This document shows positions 27,618-36,200 of a stretch of 64,000 nucleotides of DNA, piece after piece. The notes beneath the pieces were generated by a model that searched no databases, had not been told where the DNA came from, and worked only from the letters and a program-made list of their open reading frames with translations. The position numbers were made by a program, and so were the translations under genes. Position 1 is the first letter of the stretch, and each line of letters starts with the position of its first letter. The stretch is from RHKX01 sp046330415 (lineage in GTDB: Bacteria; Actinomycetota; Thermoleophilia; Solirubrobacterales; 70-9), in contig JAXLSW010000008.1 in the NCBI GenBank assembly GCA_046330415.1, positions 229,104-293,103 on the forward strand, given 5' to 3'.

Positions 27618-29666
27618 CTACTCGCTGACGGCGGCGAGGACGGCCTCGCGCGCATCGTCGGGCTCGAGGACGACCATGTCGCCGGCGCCCTTCAGGACCT
27701 CGCGGACGAGCCACGACGTCCCCGCGAACGGCATCTCGATCACGAGCGCGCCATCGGCGAGCTCCTCGACCACCGTGCGCTCCTCGCGCACCCAGCGCGC
27801 CCGCTCCGGCGAGACCCAGACGCGAGCGACGCGGGCGTCGGTGACCTCGCCCTCGCTGAGCCAGCGCTGCGTTCCCAAACGCGTCTCCACGTCGGGGTCG
27901 GGCTCGAAGGTGTCGCCGGTCGGCTCCGCCTCCTTCGTCCGGTCGAGGCGGAAGTGACGAACGTCGTTGCGCTTGCGGTCGCGGCAGCCCACGTACCAGC
28001 CCTCGGGACCCCGGGCGAGCCGGTAGGGCTCGATCTCACGGGTCGTGAACTCGTCCTCGTTCTCCTTGTAGTACTTGATCCGCAGGACCTGGCGGGCGGC
28101 GATCGCGTCGTTGACCGCGCTCACGATCTCGGGCTCGTCGCGCTCGATCGTGATCTGCAGCCCCTCCTTGGAGGGGTCGTGGCCGAGCGCGGCGACGATC
28201 TTCTCGCGGGCGGTGTCGAGGCCCTCCTGCGGCAGGTGGTCGCCGAAGAAGTCGATGGCGGCGATCAGCGCCTTCGCCTCGAGCGGAAGCAGCCGCGCGG
28301 GCTTGGCGAAGCTGTCGCCGTAGGCCTCCGGGTCGACCTCGATGACGTCGCCGACGACCTCCGCGTAGAGCACGTAGGTGCCGCCGCCGAAGTTGACGAC
28401 GTTGAGCACATCGATGTCGCCGGCCAGCTCCTTGCTGGTGATGCCGAGCTCCTCGCAGACCTCAGCGGTCCGCAGGACGCGGTCGTTGCGGGCGGAGTCG
28501 ATGAGCATCCCGGCGAGGGTGACGAGGCGGGCGAAGCGCTCGGGCCGGATCACCGTCTCGGCCTTGCCGTTGGAGCGGTTGCGCCGCTCCGCGTCGGCGA
28601 CCGCGGGGCTGCCGACCGGCTCGGCCGTGGCGAAGTCGCTGGAGTGGCGGGAGCGCAGCAGCTCCAGGCGCTCCTCCGCCTCGGCGACCAGCTCGGGAGG
28701 ATCGAGGACCGTGGCGTGGCGGCGCCATCCGAGCAGCCAGGCGACGAGCTGGCGCGAGGAGGCGAACTCCGTCTCGAACACCGAGCCCTTGCCGTTCTTC
28801 GAGTCGCCGTTGCGGGCGGGGCCGATCTCCCCGTACTCGCCGTACTCGCGCTCGACGAGCCAGTCGATCCGGTCGCGGAGGAAGATCCGCGCGGTCCCGG
28901 AGACGTTCCCCATCTGCCAGTCGGCGCGCGAGCCGTAGTCGTGGCGGTCGAAGCTCTCGGGCGGGTTGAAGTCGTGCTCGGCCTTGCTCGCGTAGGAGAC
29001 CTTGCCCTGGATGCGCGAGAGCCGGAAGACGCGCACGGCATCGCGTTCGTGCGCGAATCCGATCAAGTAGAACTGGCCCGAGCGGAAGACGAGGTGGTAG
29101 GGATCGACCTTCCGGTCGGCGGTCGCATCCCGCTCCATCGTGTAATAGGAGAACTGGATCGTCTTGCGGCGCGAGATCGCGGTCTCGATCTTCGCCAGGC
29201 GCTGGGAGAGCTCGCGGCCACCAGCGGAGGCGGTCATCGCCATCTCGATCGGCGCGCTCTCGGCCCCGCTCAACGGGCTCTTGCGTCCCCACGAGACCTG
29301 CTGCAGGGCGAGCCGCAGCGGCTCGGCGTAGGCGAAGCGGCCATCGAGGAGGGACAGCGCGGTCGCCAGGGCGGCGAGCTCCTGGTCGGTGAACTTGATC
29401 GCCGGCAGGTAGTAGTTCTCCGGCGGCAGCGCGTAGAGCTCGGACTCCAGGAACCCCTCGCTGGGACGGTCCACCTTGAGCGCGATGCCGAGGCTCTCGA
29501 GCTCAGCTCGGTCGGCGTAGAAGCGGCGCGCGAAGGCGTCCTCGTTCATCGACGAGTACCCCTCCACCTCCTGCTTGATCTCGAGCGCCGACACCGGGCG
29601 GCGATTCGCCATCAGGAACGAGATCAAGGAGAGCTGGCGGATCAGCTTCTCCGTGTCCTTTGCCAT
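27618..29666 (-). CDS. pafBC: Fused PafB-PafC WYL-domain transcriptional regulator
   Basis: A 682-aa protein made of two tandem HTH-WYL halves. The first HTH is at about 8-70 (KLIRQLSLISFLMANRRPVS), with WYL at about 165-225 (TIQFSYYTMERDATADRKVD, PYHLVFRSGQFYLIGF). The second HTH is at about 375-430 (LVTLAGMLIDSARNDRVLRT), with WYL at about 505-580 (LRIKYYKENEDEFTTREIEP, YRLARGPEGWYVGC). PafBC activates the RecA/LexA-independent DNA-damage response in actinobacteria; it is usually two adjacent genes and is fused in some lineages. ATG 29666 is preferred because TATCCT lies 8 nt upstream; ATG 29672 is two codons earlier. The MBL-fold gene follows in the same operon. Confidence 0.9.
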   Translation of the reverse strand: MAKDTEKLIRQLSLISFLMANRRPVSALEIKQEVEGYSSMNEDAFARRFYADRAELESLGIALKVDRPSEGFLESELYALPPENYYLPAIKFTDQELAALATALSLLDGRFAYAEPLRLALQQVSWGRKSPLSGAESAPIEMAMTASAGGRELSQRLAKIETAISRRKTIQFSYYTMERDATADRKVDPYHLVFRSGQFYLIGFAHERDAVRVFRLSRIQGKVSYASKAEHDFNPPESFDRHDYGSRADWQMGNVSGTARIFLRDRIDWLVEREYGEYGEIGPARNGDSKNGKGSVFETEFASSRQLVAWLLGWRRHATVLDPPELVAEAEERLELLRSRHSSDFATAEPVGSPAVADAERRNRSNGKAETVIRPERFARLVTLAGMLIDSARNDRVLRTAEVCEELGITSKELAGDIDVLNVVNFGGGTYVLYAEVVGDVIEVDPEAYGDSFAKPARLLPLEAKALIAAIDFFGDHLPQEGLDTAREKIVAALGHDPSKEGLQITIERDEPEIVSAVNDAIAARQVLRIKYYKENEDEFTTREIEPYRLARGPEGWYVGCRDRKRNDVRHFRLDRTKEAEPTGDTFEPDPDVETRLGTQRWLSEGEVTDARVARVWVSPERARWVREERTVVEELADGALVIEMPFAGTSWLVREVLKGAGDMVVLEPDDAREAVLAAVSE

Positions 29667-29674
29667 CGCCATTG

Positions 29675-29680
29675 AGGATA
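29675..29680 (-). promoter_or_regulatory. Candidate -10 box, leaderless promoter of pafBC
   Basis: TATCCT on the minus strand, 8 nt before ATG 29666 and too close to ATG 29672 to serve it. Confidence 0.45.
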
Positions 29681-29789
29681 GATGCCTGGTCTGGGACGCT
29701 CGCGGCGCGGAGGGCGGGATTTGCGGACTTTCCGCTCTTCGATGCGACTTCCGCGACGCGTCGTCACCACCTCGTCCGAGTGGACCGGA

Positions 29790-29795
29790 TAGATT
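29790..29795 (+). promoter_or_regulatory. Candidate -10 box of a leaderless promoter
   Basis: TAGATT followed by 7 nt and GTG 29803. The 29673-29802 interval between the divergent genes holds both promoters. Confidence 0.5.
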
Positions 29796-29802
29796 CGCGA
29801 AC

Positions 29803-30144
29803 GTGTTCGCCGAGAACGTCGCCATGAAGCTGATCGGCCTGGTCACGACCTTGGTCATCCTCGGGGCCGTCTACCTGTTCTTCGTCAAGCCGGTCCTCGA
29901 CACCACCAACGACGCGTTCGATTCGGTCAACAGCTCGATCACGACCGCCTTCGACGACGTCGGCATCAACGGGGTCGACGTCGACGAGCTCAAGAACGGC
30001 GACTTCAGCAGCATCCAGGACCAGATCCAGGACTCGACGCTGAACACGAAGGAGCAGAAGAAGGCCAAGAAGCTCCTCAAGTGCATCGAGAGGGTGCAGC
30101 CGAACACCGACAAGATGGAAGCCTGCGCGAAGAAGTACGGCTGA
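29803..30144 (+). CDS. Small single-pass membrane protein, hypothetical
   Basis: A 113-aa protein with one N-terminal hydrophobic helix (MKLIGLVTTLVILGAVYLFF, about 8-27). The exported part is DTTNDAFDSVNSSITTAFDD-like amphipathic helix, then two Cys (LLKCIERV, MEACAKKYG) near the C-terminus that could form a disulphide. I do not recognise the family. GTG 29803 is chosen from the TAGATT box 7 nt upstream; ATG 29824 is the alternative and gives 106 aa. It is divergent from pafBC and followed by a strong palindrome. Confidence 0.75.
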   Translation: MFAENVAMKLIGLVTTLVILGAVYLFFVKPVLDTTNDAFDSVNSSITTAFDDVGINGVDVDELKNGDFSSIQDQIQDSTLNTKEQKKAKKLLKCIERVQPNTDKMEACAKKYG

Positions 30145-30166
30145 GGCGCCAGCCTCCGGCGCGCCG

Positions 30167-30186
30167 GCCGCCAGCCGGCTGGCGGC
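30167..30186 (+). terminator. 20-bp perfect palindrome, possible terminator
   Basis: GCCGCCAGCCGGCTGGCGGC lies 23 bp after the upstream stop. There is no U-run, so this is inference from position. Confidence 0.45.
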
Positions 30187-30214
30187 AACCGGCGAAACCT
30201 CTGCTACCCGTATC

Positions 30215-30220
30215 TAGTCT
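30215..30220 (+). promoter_or_regulatory. Candidate -10 box of a leaderless promoter
   Basis: TAGTCT followed by 7 nt and ATG 30228, with no Shine-Dalgarno. Confidence 0.5.
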
Positions 30221-30227
30221 GTCTCCC

Positions 30228-32024
30228 ATGGGGGCAGCGAAACCAAGATCGTGGAGGCGCCAGGCGATGCGCCGCAGGGCTCTCCTTGCCGCCGCCGCGT
30301 CTATCCCCCTGCTGCACGCGCCCGCTGCCTCCGCGGCGACGACGGTCAGCACCTCCTACGAGGGCCGCTTCGGGACCACGACCGTCACCGCGACCGCATC
30401 GCCGCGGAATGACCGCGTTCACGTCGGGGGCGACTCGCGGCACGGCGAGGTGACGATCGCCGACAGCCGCGGCGTCAACACGTCCGACCCCGACTGCGAG
30501 TCCCTCTCGCGAACCGTCGTCGCCTGCGACGTCGACCCCGACAAGGTCATCGTCTCGACGCTCAGCGGAGACGATCGCATCACGTTCGGGCCCGGCGCCG
30601 ACAGCATCTTCTACGAGTACGGGCGCGGCGGTGACGGTGACGACACGCTGATCGTCCGCGGCGGCAACAGCTCGGGCTACCTCGACGGGGGCGAGGGCGA
30701 CGATCGCCTCCGCGGCGGGGGCGGGGTCGACTACCTGTACGGATTCACCGGCCGCGACGTCCTCGTCGGCCAGGCCTCCAATGACTCCCTGTGGGGAGGC
30801 AACGGCGGCGACGTCCTCACCGGCGGTCCCGAGTACGACGAGCTCGACGGTGGAAATGGACCAGACGTCCTCCACTCGGCGGACGGCCTCACCGACCAGG
30901 AGCTCGATTGCGGAACTGGACGCGACCGGCTCGTCCACGACCGCAGCGACCCGAGCTCCGTCTCGTGCGAGCGGCGCACGATCCGCGGCTATCACGGCGA
31001 TCGCGCCGCGCTCTCCGACCTTGGCCCGGACTCAACGGCGGGCTACGACGCTGCCGCCTCCGGCGCGAGCTTCCACGGCGTGACCATGCAGCGCGAGCTC
31101 ACCGACCGCGACATCGCGAGGATGCGGTACGCGGGCGTCGGGACGGTGCGCTTCCAGATCTCCTGGCAGGCGACCGAGCCCCGGCCGGGGGTCTTCGACT
31201 GGAGCACCACCGACCGGCTGCTGCGGGAGATCGGGGAGGCCGGAGCCTCGCCGCTCCCCTTCTTCGAGGGCGCGCCCGACTGGCTCGCCACCGACTCAAC
31301 CGACGACCCGATGTCGACTCTCAGGGCGCGGGTGGCCTGGAGGGACTTCGTGATCGCCCTGCTGAAGCGATACGGGCCTGACGGGACGTTCACCGAAGCC
31401 GAGCCCGACGCCGCGCGGGTTCGGACCTGGCAGCTCTGGAACGAGCCGAACCTGAACGGACACTGGGGCGGTGGGCCGGACCCGGTGTCGTACGCGAGCA
31501 TGGTCGTCATCGCCTCGGGGGAGATCCGCGCCCGCGACCCCGACGCGGAGATCATGCTCGCGGGCCTGGCGCCGGCGGCGCGTGGGATCAAGCCGTGGAC
31601 GTTCATGCAGCAGCTGCTGCCCGAGCTGCCCGACGACAGCTTCGACACCGCGGCGATCCACCCCTACGCCGAGGACCTGCGCGGGGCCGACGAGCAGATC
31701 GAGCGGGTGCGCGCGGCGATGTCCGCATACGGGGAGGGTGCGACGCCGCTCGCCGTCACCGAGATCGGCTGGGGATCCTCACGCGAGGCGGTCACCACCC
31801 TCGCCGGTACGCCCCGAACCCAGGCGGAGCTCCTGACGAAGATGTACCGGCGGTTCGCCCACCGCCGCGCCTACCGCATCTCCGAGGTGCTCTGGTACGC
31901 GCTCCGCGATCTGCCGCAGGAGGCGGACGGCTGCGGGTTCTGCTCCTCGAGCGGGCTGCTGCGAGCGGACGGCGACGCGAAGCCGGCCTGGACCGCCTTC
32001 AAGCGGTCGATGTCAGCCGGCTGA
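30228..32024 (+). CDS. Secreted fusion of calcium-binding repeats and a clan-A glycoside hydrolase-like domain
   Basis: A 598-aa protein. Signal peptide about 1-36 (MRRRALLAAAASIPLLHAPA). About 70-245 is an RTX-like repeat region (GGDGDDTLIVRGG, GGEGDDRLRGGG, GGNGGDVLTGG) ending with paired Cys. About 270-590 is a TIM-barrel glycosidase-like domain: MRYAGVGTVRFQISWQATEP, then WNEPN at 404-408 with the acid/base Glu406, and TEIGWG with the presumed nucleophile Glu512. This fits the clan GH-A pattern (GH5/GH39-like). Both catalytic Glu are present, so activity is plausible; the substrate is unknown. RTX repeats N-terminal to a glycosidase is an unusual order. Start supported by the leaderless box. 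Confidence 0.9.
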   Translation: MGAAKPRSWRRQAMRRRALLAAAASIPLLHAPAASAATTVSTSYEGRFGTTTVTATASPRNDRVHVGGDSRHGEVTIADSRGVNTSDPDCESLSRTVVACDVDPDKVIVSTLSGDDRITFGPGADSIFYEYGRGGDGDDTLIVRGGNSSGYLDGGEGDDRLRGGGGVDYLYGFTGRDVLVGQASNDSLWGGNGGDVLTGGPEYDELDGGNGPDVLHSADGLTDQELDCGTGRDRLVHDRSDPSSVSCERRTIRGYHGDRAALSDLGPDSTAGYDAAASGASFHGVTMQRELTDRDIARMRYAGVGTVRFQISWQATEPRPGVFDWSTTDRLLREIGEAGASPLPFFEGAPDWLATDSTDDPMSTLRARVAWRDFVIALLKRYGPDGTFTEAEPDAARVRTWQLWNEPNLNGHWGGGPDPVSYASMVVIASGEIRARDPDAEIMLAGLAPAARGIKPWTFMQQLLPELPDDSFDTAAIHPYAEDLRGADEQIERVRAAMSAYGEGATPLAVTEIGWGSSREAVTTLAGTPRTQAELLTKMYRRFAHRRAYRISEVLWYALRDLPQEADGCGFCSSSGLLRADGDAKPAWTAFKRSMSAG

Positions 32025-32047
32025 AGCCGAGCGCGATTCTCAGGTCA

Positions 32048-32243
32048 GGCGGCAGGCCGTCTGAGAGGTGCGAGGCCAAGGACGCAGGAGGCGCCGCGGC
32101 CTTCAGGGCCGCAAGCCGACGAGGACGCCGGCATCGGCTCCAGGCCGCCTGAGCGGCGCGAGGCCAAGGACGCAGGAGGCGAAGCGGCCTTCAGGGCCGC
32201 AAGCCGACGAGGACGCAGGCATCGCGCCTCTCAGGCGGCCTGG
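32048..32243 (+). repeat. Two tandem copies of a structured intergenic element (family 3)
   Basis: Two 67-bp copies (32070-32136, 32158-32224) differ at very few bases. Each has an inner hairpin GCGGCC-TTCAG-GGCCGC flanked by the conserved strings AAGGACGCAGGAGGCG and AAGCCGACGAGGACGC. Around the second copy GGCGCGA pairs with TCGCGCC, and outside it CCAGGCCGCCTGA (32140-32152) pairs with TCAGGCGGCCTGG (32231-32243). The right arm covers the end of the convergent minus-strand gene. A third copy with different but again complementary outer arms is at 60246-60330. It is a candidate structured RNA or mobile palindrome. Confidence 0.75.
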
Positions 32244-33268
32244 CGGTCTCTGAAGTAGGCGCTGCCGTCTATCCCGCGATCGAACCCGCTCCACTGCTGG
32301 CCGTCCGCGAGCGTCCGCTCGATCCGGTCGAAGCTGCCGAGCTTCCCGCCGAGGTTGTCCATCATGTGAACGAGGGTCGCCTCCCGGGTCGCCGGCGTCA
32401 CCGGCGAGCCGTGCTCGAGCGTCCCGTGGTGGGCGAGGATGATGTGGAGCACCGCCCACATCAGGTCGGGGTCGAAGCCCTCGATCGCCTCGATCTCTCG
32501 GCGCACGCGGTAGTAGCCGAGCGGGATCTCGCCGATCAGGCGGCCGAGGTCGGTGAGGTCGATCGCGAGCGGATCGTCGTTGTATGCCTCGAGCTTGCCG
32601 ATGTCGTGCAGCAGCGCGCCGGTGATCGCGACGTCACGATCGATGCCCGGGAAGAAGGAGGCGGCGGCGCTCACTCCCTGCGCGACCGAGAGCGTGTGCT
32701 CGAGCAGCCCGTGGCGGTAGGCCTGGTGGTAGTGCTTGGCCGCCGGTGCGTCGCGGAACCGGCTGTAGATCGGACTGGCCGGGTTGAAGAACTTGGCGAG
32801 CAGCATCCGCAGGTCGCGGTTCTGGATCGTGTTGAGGAGATCCGCGAGGTCAGCCTCCATGCGCTCCAGCGGGACCGGCGAGACCTCGAGCAGCGTCGCC
32901 GCGTCGTAGTCGTCCTCGCCGGCCTTCGCGATCGCCTCGACGATCAGCGCGTCACCCCACTGCGAGCTGCACTCGAAGCGGCCGCGGATCCTCACGACGG
33001 TCCCCGGCTCAGCGATCGCGAACCGCTTCTCGATGTCGTCCCAGGTCTTGGCGTTGACCGAGCCGCTGCGGTCGGAGAGCTTCATCGCCAGCCACTCACC
33101 GCCGCGCTTCGTCGGGCGCCGACTGCGATCGCGGACGACGTAGTGGCCCTCGACCTGGTCGCCGTCGGCGAGGCCGGCGAGCTCTAGGTGAGCGGGCGGC
33201 GACGCAGCGGGCGCGGGCGCGGGCACCACCTGCGGGGCTTCACCGAGCTGTGCCTGCTGCGCTTCCAT
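32231..33268 (-). CDS. OB-fold plus HD-domain 3'-5' exoribonuclease, YhaM family
   Basis: A 345-aa protein. An OB-fold nucleic-acid-binding domain at about 30-115 (GEWLAMKLSDRSGSVNAKTW) is followed by an HD domain with HGLLEHTLSVA at about 186-196, the metal pair HD at 221-222 (GALLHDIGKLEAYN), and ILAHHGTLEHGSP. This is the YhaM/CBF1 architecture, which degrades RNA or ssDNA 3' to 5'. A low-complexity Ala/Pro stretch (about 12-27) precedes the OB fold. TAACTT lies 10 nt before the ATG, with GGGAG as Shine-Dalgarno. It is convergent with the glycosidase gene. Confidence 0.88.
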   Translation of the reverse strand: MEAQQAQLGEAPQVVPAPAPAASPPAHLELAGLADGDQVEGHYVVRDRSRRPTKRGGEWLAMKLSDRSGSVNAKTWDDIEKRFAIAEPGTVVRIRGRFECSSQWGDALIVEAIAKAGEDDYDAATLLEVSPVPLERMEADLADLLNTIQNRDLRMLLAKFFNPASPIYSRFRDAPAAKHYHQAYRHGLLEHTLSVAQGVSAAASFFPGIDRDVAITGALLHDIGKLEAYNDDPLAIDLTDLGRLIGEIPLGYYRVRREIEAIEGFDPDLMWAVLHIILAHHGTLEHGSPVTPATREATLVHMMDNLGGKLGSFDRIERTLADGQQWSGFDRGIDGSAYFRDRQAA

Positions 33269-33352
33269 CTCCCGAGCGAAGTTAGGGAACGCGGCGGACG
33301 AATCCGCGAGAAAGTGCCCGATTTGCAGGTACTTCAGCCCGTGTTCTCGGGC

Positions 33353-34024
33353 CTAGAGCTCCTTGCAGGCCGGCAGCTTCTGCGCCTTGCCGGTGCATGC
33401 GAGCAGCGCCTCGGCGGTCGTCGAGGGCGCGTAGTGGTTCTCGATGAAGTCGGTGATCGCAGCCGGATCGATGGACTCGCAACGCTGCAGCGAGTCCCAC
33501 GAGCTCATCGCGAAGCTGCCCTCCAGATCGGGGAACTCGACCACCGCGAGCTGGTAGTAGCCCTTGCTGTACATCTGGTTGAAGGCGTCCTCGACGGCGG
33601 TCTCGTCCTCCTCGGAGAGGCCGTTCGTCCAGCCGATGACGGCCCCGTGCTCGAGCGCGTGGACCACCTCGCCGAGCGGCGGGGTGTCGCTGTAGAACTG
33701 ACCGGTCTCGATCGGGGACGGGTTGTGATCGCCGGCGGTCGGCGGGTTCGTCGCGTAGTCGTCGATCGTGAACTCGCGGTCCTCGTGCTTGCCGGTGGAA
33801 TCGACGTCGAAGGTCTCGACGTCGGAGCACGCGCTGGAGACCGAGGGGGTCGTCGACACCGGCTCGGCCGGCTCGGTCCCGGTTGCCGTCGTGTCCGTCT
33901 CGTCGGTCGCGCTCGTCTCGGAAGTGAGGTCGGTGGGGGTGGAGGTGCTGCCCCCGCACGCGGCGCCCCCGAGGGCGAGAACGGTGAGGACGGCGAGCAG
34001 GATCGTGCGCAGGAGGGCGTTCAT
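33353..34024 (-). CDS. DUF3105 lipoprotein
   Basis: A 223-aa protein with a lipoprotein signal peptide, lipobox LGGAAC and lipidated Cys23. A Thr/Ser/Glu-rich linker (about 24-65) precedes a DUF3105 domain with the hallmarks YATNPPTAGDHNP and VVHALEHGAVIGW. The function of DUF3105 is unknown; the conserved His residues suggest metal binding. TAATCT lies 9 nt before the ATG. It is divergent from the exporter gene, with about 40 bp between the starts. Confidence 0.9.
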   Translation of the reverse strand: MNALLRTILLAVLTVLALGGAACGGSTSTPTDLTSETSATDETDTTATGTEPAEPVSTTPSVSSACSDVETFDVDSTGKHEDREFTIDDYATNPPTAGDHNPSPIETGQFYSDTPPLGEVVHALEHGAVIGWTNGLSEEDETAVEDAFNQMYSKGYYQLAVVEFPDLEGSFAMSSWDSLQRCESIDPAAITDFIENHYAPSTTAEALLACTGKAQKLPACKEL

Positions 34025-34064
34025 GAGCGCGCCAGATTATGGAAGCGGTGCGATGCTTGGGCGG

Positions 34065-36071
34065 ATGAGCGACTCGACCACGCAGGAGGCGGCCGCGGAC
34101 GCACCGATCTCCCAGCAGCGCGTGCGCGTCGTCATGGGCGCGCTGATGCTGACGATGCTGCTGGCGGCGCTCGACCAGACGATCGTCTCGACGGCGCTCC
34201 CCACCATCGTCGGCGAGCTGGGCGGCCTCAACCACCTCTCCTGGGTCGTCACCTCCTACCTGCTGGCGGTGACGATCGTCACCCCGCTGTACGGCAAGCT
34301 CGGCGACCTCTACGGGCGCAAGGTCGTCCTCCAGGCGGCGCTGGTCATCTTCCTCGTGGGCTCCGTCCTCTGCGGCCTCGCGCAGGGGATGACCGAGCTG
34401 ATCGTCTTCCGCGCCATCCAGGGGCTCGGCGGCGGCGGGCTGATGGTCGGCGCCCAGGCGGCGATCGGCGACGTCGTCTCCCCCCGGGAACGCGGCCGCT
34501 ACACCGGCCTCTTCGGAGCCGTCTTCGGCGTCGCAAGCATCGCCGGCCCGCTGATCGGCGGGTTCTTCACGACGCACGCGAGCTGGCGTTGGATCTTCTA
34601 CGTCAACCTGCCGCTCGGGCTCGCCGCACTGGTCGTCCTCGCCGTCGTCCTGCCGAGCCGCAGTGAGCGCAAGCGTCACCGGATCGACTACACCGGCACC
34701 GCGCTGCTCGGCGTCTGCCTCTCCTCGCTCGTCCTGCTGACGACGCTCGGCGGGACCAGCTACGACTGGGGCTCCATCCAGATCATCGGGCTCGGCGTCA
34801 TCGCGGCGATGGCGCTCATCGGCTTCATCGCCGCCGAGCGCCGCGCAAGCGAGCCGGTCCTGCCGCTCGACCTCTTCAACAACCGCGTCTTCCGCGTCAC
34901 CACCGCGATCAGCCTGATCGTCGGCTTCGCGCTGTTCGGCTCGCTCACCTACCTGCCGCTCTTCCAGCAGGTCGTCCGTGGCCTCAACCCGACCGAGTCG
35001 GGGCTGCAGCTGATCCCGCTGATGGCCGGGCTGCTCGCCACCTCGATCATCTCCGGGCAGATGATCAGCAGGACCGGGCGCTACAAGGCGTTCCCGATCA
35101 TCGGCACGGCCGTCGCCGCGGTCGGGATGTTCCTGCTGTCGGGACTCGACGCAGCGACGGGCACGGTCGAGGCGGGCGCCTACATGCTGGTCCTCGGGAT
35201 CGGGCTCGGCTGCGTGATGCAGGTGCTCGTCCTCGCGACCCAGAACGCGGTTCCCTACGAGCAACTCGGGGTGGCGACCTCCGCGGCGACCCTGTTCCGC
35301 TCCATCGGCGGTTCGCTCGGGACGGCCATCCTCGGCGCGATCTTCGCCAACCGGCTCGCCGACGAGCTGGCGGAGAAGGTCGGCCCCGCGGCTTCCGAGG
35401 TCGACTCCGCGGGCTTCGACCCCTCGCAGGTGGCCGCGCTGCCCCCCGAGATCAAGGAGGGGTTCATCAGCTCGTTCACGGACTCGCTGTCGACGGTGTT
35501 CCTGATCGCCGCGATCATCGTCGCGGTCGCCATCGTCCTTGCCCTGATTCTCGAGGAGCGGCCGCTTCGCAAGACGGTTGAGACGAGCGATCTCGGCGAC
35601 TCGTTCGCGGTCCCCCGTGAGACGTCCTCGCTCAGCGAGATCACCCGCGAGCTGAGCCGGTTGGTCGGGCGCGAGCGGGTCCGCGACTTCCTGGCCGAGA
35701 CGGCGCGCGACGCTCAGGTCGACCTGAGCCCCACCGAAACCTGGCTGCTCGGACGCTCCGAAGGCCCGGCGATCCACCCCGGAGCCGCCGAGGAGGCGGA
35801 GGCGCACGACGACAAACGGAGGCTCCGCGATGCGCTGATCGGGCTGCGCGAACGCGGCCTCCTTGAATCGGCGCCCAGCCACGGCGACGCGCTTCCGCTC
35901 ACCGCCGAGGGCCTCGGGGTCCGCGACCGCCTGCAGGAGGCGCGCTGCCGCCGGCTCACCGACCTGGTCTCCGACTGGGAGCCGCAGGATCCCGAGCTCG
36001 ACGCCGTCATCGATCGGCTCGCCCGCGAGCTCGGCGAGACCGAGCCGGAGCCGGACGCGGCGCCCGCCTGA
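34065..36071 (+). CDS. DHA2-family MFS drug exporter with C-terminal winged-helix-like extension
   Basis: A 668-aa protein. Fourteen hydrophobic helices span about 20-510; motif A-like GKLGDLYGRKVV, motif C-like GAVFGVASIAGPLIGG and the DHA2 signature LDQTIVSTALPTIVGEL are present. After the last helix (FLIAAIIVAVAIVLALILEE), about 140 residues form a soluble domain: SEITRELSRLVGRERVRDFL, TETWLLGR, DALIGLRERGLLESAP, LTAEGLGVRDRLQEAR, resembling a MarR-type winged helix. Such extended DHA2 proteins are known in actinobacteria. The role is efflux of lipophilic drugs by proton antiport. ATG 34065 is chosen; ATG 34053 is in frame four codons upstream. Confidence 0.92.
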   Translation: MSDSTTQEAAADAPISQQRVRVVMGALMLTMLLAALDQTIVSTALPTIVGELGGLNHLSWVVTSYLLAVTIVTPLYGKLGDLYGRKVVLQAALVIFLVGSVLCGLAQGMTELIVFRAIQGLGGGGLMVGAQAAIGDVVSPRERGRYTGLFGAVFGVASIAGPLIGGFFTTHASWRWIFYVNLPLGLAALVVLAVVLPSRSERKRHRIDYTGTALLGVCLSSLVLLTTLGGTSYDWGSIQIIGLGVIAAMALIGFIAAERRASEPVLPLDLFNNRVFRVTTAISLIVGFALFGSLTYLPLFQQVVRGLNPTESGLQLIPLMAGLLATSIISGQMISRTGRYKAFPIIGTAVAAVGMFLLSGLDAATGTVEAGAYMLVLGIGLGCVMQVLVLATQNAVPYEQLGVATSAATLFRSIGGSLGTAILGAIFANRLADELAEKVGPAASEVDSAGFDPSQVAALPPEIKEGFISSFTDSLSTVFLIAAIIVAVAIVLALILEERPLRKTVETSDLGDSFAVPRETSSLSEITRELSRLVGRERVRDFLAETARDAQVDLSPTETWLLGRSEGPAIHPGAAEEAEAHDDKRRLRDALIGLRERGLLESAPSHGDALPLTAEGLGVRDRLQEARCRRLTDLVSDWEPQDPELDAVIDRLARELGETEPEPDAAPA

Positions 36072-36143
36072 GAGCCTGTGGGCGGAGGCGCGGGCGGCGC
36101 CTGGCGGCTCCCCGCGTTGCGCGCGGGCGCGGCGCGGGCGGTG

Positions 36144-36184
36144 GACCTCCTTTTTCGGACGAGGTTCGACCGGAAACGGAGGTC
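36144..36184. terminator. Hairpin between convergent genes, possible bidirectional terminator
   Basis: GACCTCC (36144-36150) followed by TTTTTCGG pairs with CCGGAAAC-GGAGGTC (36170-36184). It lies between the convergent stops at 36071 and 36201. Confidence 0.5.
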
Positions 36185-36200
36185 GAGTCCGACGAGGCGC

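Noticed and set aside
33282..35882. An 866-codon minus-strand open frame
   Set aside because: Antisense to the DHA2 exporter and out of frame with the DUF3105 gene.
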